Shown here: positions 34,438-38,841 of the stretch, one piece after another | Layout: each line of letters begins with the position of its first letter | Numbering within the stretch: position 1 is the stretch's first letter | Source of the DNA: an uncultured Bacteroides sp. | Lineage (GTDB): Bacteria > Bacteroidota > Bacteroidia > Bacteroidales > Bacteroidaceae | Length of the DNA stretch: 38,841 bases | Direction: 5' to 3' | Assembly: GCA_949289265.1 (NCBI GenBank) | Contig: CASENE010000006.1 | Span: 1-38,841, forward strand | Notes under the pieces: model-generated | Told to the model about the DNA's origin: nothing | Database searches by the model: none | Seen by the model: only the letters and a program-made list of their open reading frames with translations | Position numbers and translations under genes: made by a program

Positions 34438-34860
34438 TTACAATTTAAATTCCAAATACGACCTACCGTTTATTGTTTCCTTGCATTTAAAACCTATTTT
34501 CTGGTATAATGAAATAGCTACCGGATTATTCGCATGAATTCCAATTGTATTGATTTTTCCCTTCAAAGAAGCAACGTATCGCAATGTAGTAGACAACAAC
34601 CTGTTGGCAATGCCCAACTTCCTATAACGCGGAGAAACAGCAACTAAAGGAATATAAGCATATTGTTTCTCATAATCATTGGCATACATCGCTATCAAAC
34701 CTTTGATAACACCTGAATCCGAAAGCTCATAAAAAAAAACAGCATTATCCAACATCTTATCTGCAAACAATTCCAAATCAATTTTTTCTGAAAGTGGCGG
34801 ATGAAAATCTCCATCCACCTCTTTCAGAAAATCAAGCAAAACATCTTTAGCTGGTTTCAT
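34438..34860 (-). CDS. GNAT family N-acetyltransferase
   Basis: This 140-residue GNAT enzyme has the acetyl-CoA motif VAVSPRYRKLGIANRLL (about 73-89) and the late INTIGIHANNPVAISLYQKI and GFKCKETINGRSYLEF segments. Its frame starts 4 bp inside the end of the VioA-like aminotransferase gene (ATGA-type overlap), so the two are translated together. Such pairs, like WecE/WecD or VioA with its acetyltransferase, typically make N-acylated 4-amino-6-deoxy sugars. The acceptor here is unproven. Confidence 0.88.
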   Translation of the reverse strand: MKPAKDVLLDFLKEVDGDFHPPLSEKIDLELFADKMLDNAVFFYELSDSGVIKGLIAMYANDYEKQYAYIPLVAVSPRYRKLGIANRLLSTTLRYVASLKGKINTIGIHANNPVAISLYQKIGFKCKETINGRSYLEFKL

Positions 34861-35966
34861 CTTACAATTTCATTTATAACTCTTTCCACATCCTCTTCCG
34901 TCAAACTATGATACATCGGCAAACAAATCACGCTGTCCGCTATCTGATGAGCCACCGGCAGGTTCTCCGGACGTGCCGAATCCAGCCCTCTATAGGTGGA
35001 GAACTCACTGATCAGCGGATAGAAATACCGACGCCCCAACACATTGTTCTCCTTCATCTTGAAATACAGTTCGTCGCGCGTCATGCCGTACTCCTGCGCG
35101 TCAATGAAAATTGGGAAATAGGAATAATTATGTTTCACTCCCGGCATGTCTTCCATCACACGGATGCCTTTCACTCCACGCAGAGCCTCACGGTATTTGA
35201 CTGCTACCTGACGACGCGCCTCGATGGCCGCATCCACCTGCTTCAGATTCACCAGGCCGTAAGCGCTGCGCACTTCGTCCATCTTGCCGTTGATACCCGG
35301 GGCGATAACAGTGGTCTCGCCCGCAAAGCCGAAGTTCTTCAGGTAGTCGATGCGCTTCTTGGTCTGTTCGTCATGGCAAATCAAAGCGCCGCCCTCCACG
35401 GTGTTATAAACCTTGGTGGCATGGAAACTCAAAGTCGACATGTCGCCTGCATTCAATATGGACTGCCCGCCCACTTCCACACCAAACGCATGGGCAGCAT
35501 CGTAGATGACTTTCAGACCGTATTTGTCAGCTATCTCCTGGATGCGTTCCGTATCGCAAGGTTTCCCGTAGACATGAACAGGCATGATGGCCGTAGTCTT
35601 AGGAGTAATGGCTGCCTCTATCTTGTCCGGGTCAAGATTGCAAGTTTCTGGGTCAATATCCACAAACACAGGCTTGATGCCGTTCCACCACAGGGAATGG
35701 GTGGTAGCCACAAAACTGTAAGGAGTGGTGATCACTTCGCCCGTGATACGCAACGCTTGCAAAGCGCACATCAAAGGCAAGGTGCCGTTGGTGAACAAGC
35801 TGATGTAAGGCACCTTCAGATATTCGCACAAAGCCTTCTCTAATTCCTGATGGTAATGCCCGTTATTGGTCAACCATTTACGGTTCCAGATATCCTCCAA
35901 ATAAGGTTTCAAGTCTTCCAAAGAAGGAAGCAAAGGAGAAGTAACGGTAATTACTTTCTTTTCCAT
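34857..35966 (-). CDS. VioA-like nucleotide-sugar aminotransferase (DegT family)
   Basis: This 369-residue PLP-dependent aminotransferase starts with VTSPLLPSLEDLKPYLEDI and WNRKWLTNNGHYHQELEKAL, strongly reminiscent of VioA, the dTDP-4-keto-6-deoxyglucose aminotransferase that makes dTDP-viosamine. The PLP lysine is in SFHATKVYNTVEGGAL (about K185), with LFTNGTLPLMCALQ and DAAHAFGVEVGG as cofactor contacts. Its dTDP-4-keto substrate would come from RmlA/RmlB elsewhere in the genome; neither is in the window. It overlaps the GNAT gene by 4 bp and follows the flippase gene by 40 nt. Confident on family, moderate on exact product. Confidence 0.9.
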   Translation of the reverse strand: MEKKVITVTSPLLPSLEDLKPYLEDIWNRKWLTNNGHYHQELEKALCEYLKVPYISLFTNGTLPLMCALQALRITGEVITTPYSFVATTHSLWWNGIKPVFVDIDPETCNLDPDKIEAAITPKTTAIMPVHVYGKPCDTERIQEIADKYGLKVIYDAAHAFGVEVGGQSILNAGDMSTLSFHATKVYNTVEGGALICHDEQTKKRIDYLKNFGFAGETTVIAPGINGKMDEVRSAYGLVNLKQVDAAIEARRQVAVKYREALRGVKGIRVMEDMPGVKHNYSYFPIFIDAQEYGMTRDELYFKMKENNVLGRRYFYPLISEFSTYRGLDSARPENLPVAHQIADSVICLPMYHSLTEEDVERVINEIVR

Positions 35967-36006
35967 AATTCGATATTTTAATCTGCGTTTATCCGCATGT
36001 TTGATG

Positions 36007-37455
36007 TTAATGTTTCCGTTTCAAGAGAGAGAATGCCAACTTTTTGGTTTCCAAATACTCCGGAAGATGAAGGCGTTCGTAGATCAGCATGGCTAACCCG
36101 ATGCCCATCAAGCATTGCAAAGGCAAAAGGAGCCAATAGGAAAGAGGGAAGAGGGTCAAGCTCCACATGGCCAGGGCCGTTACGAACGAGACCAAAAAGG
36201 TGGGCAAAATATCTTTTATTTGATCTTTGGTCGGATAATTGATCAAATTGGCGGAATAATAACTGTTCAGGAAGTAAGCGATGAAGGAAGTCAATACGCT
36301 GCCCCACAACATGTATTCGATGCTGAAAAATATGCCCAATGCCAACGGGCCGACAGCTATCGCCTTCTTGATGATTTCCAGGCGAAGAAACAAGTCTGAA
36401 CGGCCTTTCACCTGCAGGATATTCAGGTTGATGGCATGAAGGGGATACAGCATGCCGGAGAAGCAGATGATCTGCAAGTAACCGACAGTCGGCAGCCATT
36501 TATCACCTATCAGCAATACGATCAGGGGCTTGGCCACCGCTGCCAGACCCAACATGCAGGCAAAGCTGACCAGCATCGTGCTCTTGATGATTTTGCGATA
36601 GCCTTCCCGCAATCGTTCCGGCTCGTCTTGAATGGAACTCAGCACGGGATAACTGACGCGCTGGATTACACCGGTCAGATTGCTGGATGAGATTTGGCTG
36701 AACTGGTTGGCACGGGTATATTGCCCCAACTGGGCTGCCGTATAACAGCGGCCTATCACCAAGGCATATATTTCATTGAAAACCGTAGTTAACAGCCCGG
36801 ACAACAACAATTTGGAACCGAAGCTGAACAGTTCCTTAAAGCTCTGCAACGAAAATTCCCAGACCGGACGCCATTTGCAATAAACCCACAGGAACAACGT
36901 ATTCAGCAACTGACGGGACAGCTGTTGTCCGACCAAACTCCACACCCCGAAACCTGCCAAGGCCATGCCTATGCCCACGATGCCGCTGGAAACGGAAGCT
37001 ATCAGCGAGACCTTGGTCTGCGTCTTGAAATTGATATCCTTGACAAACAACGTGCGGGGAATAATAGCAAGCGCATTGATGACGAGCACCCAGCCGATCA
37101 CCCGCATCACTTCCACCAACAACGGTTCCTTGAAGAATGTGCTGATAGCAGGAGCAGCCAGGTAAAGCACCGCATACAATGCGAAGCTGACCACCAAGTT
37201 AAAAAAGAAAACCGTATTGTAATCTATCCGTCGGGCATCGGTCTTACGGATCAACGCATTGGAAAAACCACTGTCCACTATCGAATTGGAAACGGCTATG
37301 AATATCGTGATGATGGCCATAATGCCGTATTCCGAAGGGGTCAACAAGCGGGCCAATACCAGACCCACCAAAAATGTTATCCCCGAACTGGACAGATTGT
37401 CAACAAAACTCCAACCGACACCCTTGACGGTCTTATTCTTCAAAGATTCTGACAC
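36007..37455 (-). CDS. wzx: Wzx-type polysaccharide flippase (MOP/PST family)
   Basis: This 482-residue polytopic protein is a lipid-linked repeat-unit flippase of the MOP superfamily. The N-terminus MSESLKNKTVKGVGWSFVDN leads into about 14 hydrophobic segments. These include SGITFLVGLVLARLLTPSEYG, VSFALYAVLYLAAPAIS and the later SVLTSFIAYFLNSYYSANL. The WzxC-like start LL.P.EYG and internal DSGFSNALIRK are typical. It is first in the locus in transcription order, 40 nt before the VioA-like gene, with only a 262-bp gap upstream. Confidence 0.93.
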   Translation of the reverse strand: MSESLKNKTVKGVGWSFVDNLSSSGITFLVGLVLARLLTPSEYGIMAIITIFIAVSNSIVDSGFSNALIRKTDARRIDYNTVFFFNLVVSFALYAVLYLAAPAISTFFKEPLLVEVMRVIGWVLVINALAIIPRTLFVKDINFKTQTKVSLIASVSSGIVGIGMALAGFGVWSLVGQQLSRQLLNTLFLWVYCKWRPVWEFSLQSFKELFSFGSKLLLSGLLTTVFNEIYALVIGRCYTAAQLGQYTRANQFSQISSSNLTGVIQRVSYPVLSSIQDEPERLREGYRKIIKSTMLVSFACMLGLAAVAKPLIVLLIGDKWLPTVGYLQIICFSGMLYPLHAINLNILQVKGRSDLFLRLEIIKKAIAVGPLALGIFFSIEYMLWGSVLTSFIAYFLNSYYSANLINYPTKDQIKDILPTFLVSFVTALAMWSLTLFPLSYWLLLPLQCLMGIGLAMLIYERLHLPEYLETKKLAFSLLKRKH

Positions 37456-37717
37456 GACGTGTTCTCTTACTCTCTGCCTAAAAAGACAAAGCGCCCGTGA
37501 AGAAAAATCGCCACCATGGCAACTCTCCGTTCACCTAATTAAAAAAATAGACAAAAGAAAATGTTCTGTAAACTCCCTCGACTACACTCAAAAAGACAGG
37601 TATCAGATTAGATTCTGACGCAAAAAGGCATAACAAAGATTACCTCAAGTGAAAACACAAGAGGTAAATAATAAAAATAATGATAAATAATTAATCCTCA
37701 AACAAGCCGGAACTACC
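37456..37717. other. upstream region of the polysaccharide locus
   Basis: This 262-bp AT-rich gap must hold the promoter of the locus if it has one. No exact TAnnTTTG is seen on the minus strand. TAATCTTTG at 37634-37642 has one extra base and no partner -33 element. No UpxY-type antiterminator gene precedes the flippase. Confidence 0.4.
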
Positions 37718-38605
37718 TCAAAGCCTGCCTATCTCCTCCACGCTCAGTTTCGTAAACAAAGCTATCTTTTCAGCAGACAAGCCTTGCGCCTTCATCATCC
37801 GGGCGATGCTCAGACGCTCCTCCGCACGGCCTTGCTCCAAACCTTCCGCACGACCTTCCGCACGACCCTCAGCCAAACCCTTTTCATGAGCCTCCCGGCG
37901 GGAACTGCTGATCTGCATCTTGGCCGTGCTCACCATGTCCCAGAAACGATCGTAGCCCAACAACTGAGCCTCGCTGAAAGCGGATTCTTCCAATTGGCTG
38001 ACAGCCTTGTTGATTTCGGGATTCTCCAGCAATTCCCCGGGCACTTCACGGGTATGTTCGTTGATTTCTGTCAGATAACGCAGCCAAAGCACCTGCATCT
38101 TCTTGTCGCCATAGTTCTTGGGCGTGAATTTGGGAAGCTCGATAAAGATGAAACGGAGTCCTTCGATGACTTCCTTGGTCTCGGCCTCTTCTACTATTTT
38201 GAAGTCGTGGTAATAATCCGCACTGTCCGAAAAAGTATCGTTCACCAAGTTCAGCGAATAGACGGGCTGAAGCAATTCGTAGTCTCCGCCCTTTTCCAGC
38301 TGGCTGACATACGCTTTTGAGGCATTGAACAACACACGTTGCTTATAGGCCGACGTCCACATCATCTGCATCTCCACAATGAACTGACGGCCTGCCCGAT
38401 CCCGACAACGCACATCCATGATATTGTCTTGCCACAACGGGTTCTGCGAAATCAAATCCTCCGGGTTCAAGTATTCCACCCACGTGATTTCTTCATCAAC
38501 CCGTTCAAAGGGAAGCAGGGAGTTCAGAAAACTAATAACCAGGTCGGGATGTTCTCCAAAAACCTTCATAAACGTCAAGTCGGCTTTGGGAATCAAGTAT
38601 TTCAT
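37718..38605 (-). CDS. Rpn/PDDEXK-family transposase-like nuclease
   Basis: This 295-residue protein belongs to the Rpn family, recombination-promoting nucleases annotated as PD-(D/E)XK transposases. ATG 38605 gives MKYLIPKADLTFMKVFGEHP, a typical family N-terminus; the frame is open to 38662 but that part lacks family character. The nuclease core has NIMDVRCRDRAG (D64) and QFIVEMQMMW (E78, Q80). The C-terminus has EKGLAEGRAEGRAEGLEQG repeats and a terminal helix pair, standard for the family. No terminal inverted repeats are seen, so mobility is doubtful. It lies 35 bp after the neighbouring gene and upstream of the polysaccharide locus. Confidence 0.9.
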   Translation of the reverse strand: MKYLIPKADLTFMKVFGEHPDLVISFLNSLLPFERVDEEITWVEYLNPEDLISQNPLWQDNIMDVRCRDRAGRQFIVEMQMMWTSAYKQRVLFNASKAYVSQLEKGGDYELLQPVYSLNLVNDTFSDSADYYHDFKIVEEAETKEVIEGLRFIFIELPKFTPKNYGDKKMQVLWLRYLTEINEHTREVPGELLENPEINKAVSQLEESAFSEAQLLGYDRFWDMVSTAKMQISSSRREAHEKGLAEGRAEGRAEGLEQGRAEERLSIARMMKAQGLSAEKIALFTKLSVEEIGRL

Positions 38606-38640
38606 TGTGACTTTTCGTTCTGAATTACAGTTGTTTTCCC

Positions 38641-38841
38641 TTATGCCCGCACAATCTTCCACTCCCTCAGCGTATGCCGTTCGCTGTCAAAATCAATACC
38701 CACCTTCACCACCGGCAGGCCGCACAGCGCAAAACGTTCGGGATAGTTCTTCAGGTCTATCTGGTTCATGGCGGTCTCGGCGCTCTTGTCCAGCTTCAGT
38801 TCCACCACATAAAGCGTGGTGGCCGTGCGCAGCACCATGTC
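38641..38841 (-). CDS. C-terminus of a DUF1703-type PD-(D/E)XK nuclease protein (partial)
   Basis: The last 66 codons of a gene whose 5' part is outside the window. The fragment DMVLRTATTLYVVELKLDKS shows the PD-(D/E)XK ExK motif (V-E-L-K) with the preceding Asp at the window edge. SAETAMNQIDLKNYPERF and the late VKVGIDFDSERHTLREWKI follow. This pattern fits the C-terminal nuclease domain of large Bacteroidales proteins with an N-terminal AAA-ATPase-like part (DUF1703). It ends 36 bp before the Rpn-type gene. Confidence 0.82.
   Translation of the reverse strand, partial: DMVLRTATTLYVVELKLDKSAETAMNQIDLKNYPERFALCGLPVVKVGIDFDSERHTLREWKIVRA

Noticed and set aside
37718-38605. Active insertion sequence around the Rpn-type gene
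   Set aside because: No terminal inverted repeats or target duplications are seen, and the family acts as a nuclease rather than a typical insertion-sequence transposase.

Overview
The window is a chromosomal piece of a fairly GC-rich member of the Bacteroidales, most likely a Bacteroides-like gut bacterium; the species cannot be fixed from sequence alone. The evidence is the gene order (rsfS-ftsH-cdsA, rplM-rpsI-rpsB-tsf, purB-pseudouridine synthase-asnS), NigD-like and DUF1080 lipoproteins, and repeated use of the Bacteroides -7 promoter motif TAnnTTTG, sometimes with a TTTG about 19 bp upstream.

Layout. 1-176: a strong hairpin and a tRNA-Gln(CUG) with its own promoter. 177-793: repeat-rich DNA without a convincing gene. 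794-4133 (+): rsfS, ftsH and cdsA. 4276-7129 (-): surE, lpxB and a NigD-like lipoprotein. 7511-12713 (+): a DUF456 membrane protein, then a four-gene cassette of two Gfo/Idh/MocA oxidoreductases (one Tat-exported), a DUF1080 lipoprotein and a TIM-barrel isomerase-like lipoprotein. This gene set resembles the 3-keto-glycoside (glycoside C3-oxidation) systems of gut Bacteroides. 12827-13999 (-): ispF and a fumarylacetoacetate-hydrolase-family enzyme. 14389-16026 (+): an eIF1/SUI1-like factor and an unassigned outer-membrane-type protein. 16148-19193 (-): tsf, rpsB, rpsI, rplM. 19734-24303 (-): asnS, an RsuA-family pseudouridine synthase with a very long repetitive N-terminus, and purB.

24506-37455 (-) is a Wzx/Wzy-type surface polysaccharide locus. 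In transcription order it encodes a flippase, a VioA-like aminotransferase, a GNAT acetyltransferase, a D-cysteine-desulfhydrase-like PLP enzyme, an ATP-grasp ligase, a GT2, an EpsG/Wzy-type polymerase, a second GT2, UDP-glucose dehydrogenase, a third GT2, a hexapeptide acetyltransferase, a phosphoglycosyl transferase and a PglE/WcfR-like aminotransferase. Its centre (about 26.4-34.9 kb) is clearly AT-rich compared with both flanks, which suggests horizontal acquisition. The enzymes predict a repeat unit primed with a 4-amino sugar, carrying a uronic acid, and possibly bearing an amide-linked amino acid. It could therefore be zwitterionic. Upstream lie an Rpn-type PD-(D/E)XK protein and the C-terminus of a DUF1703-type PD-(D/E)XK protein cut by the window edge.

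The most unusual DNA-level feature is a set of intergenic short-period tandem repeats (21, 22 or 23 bp, about two helical turns). Most units hold a small imperfect palindrome. A degenerate 22-bp family with a CCCAGC core recurs in three separate gene-free stretches (433-564, 7299-7402, 14176-14329), and distinct families occur at 19481-19564 and 26514-26575.
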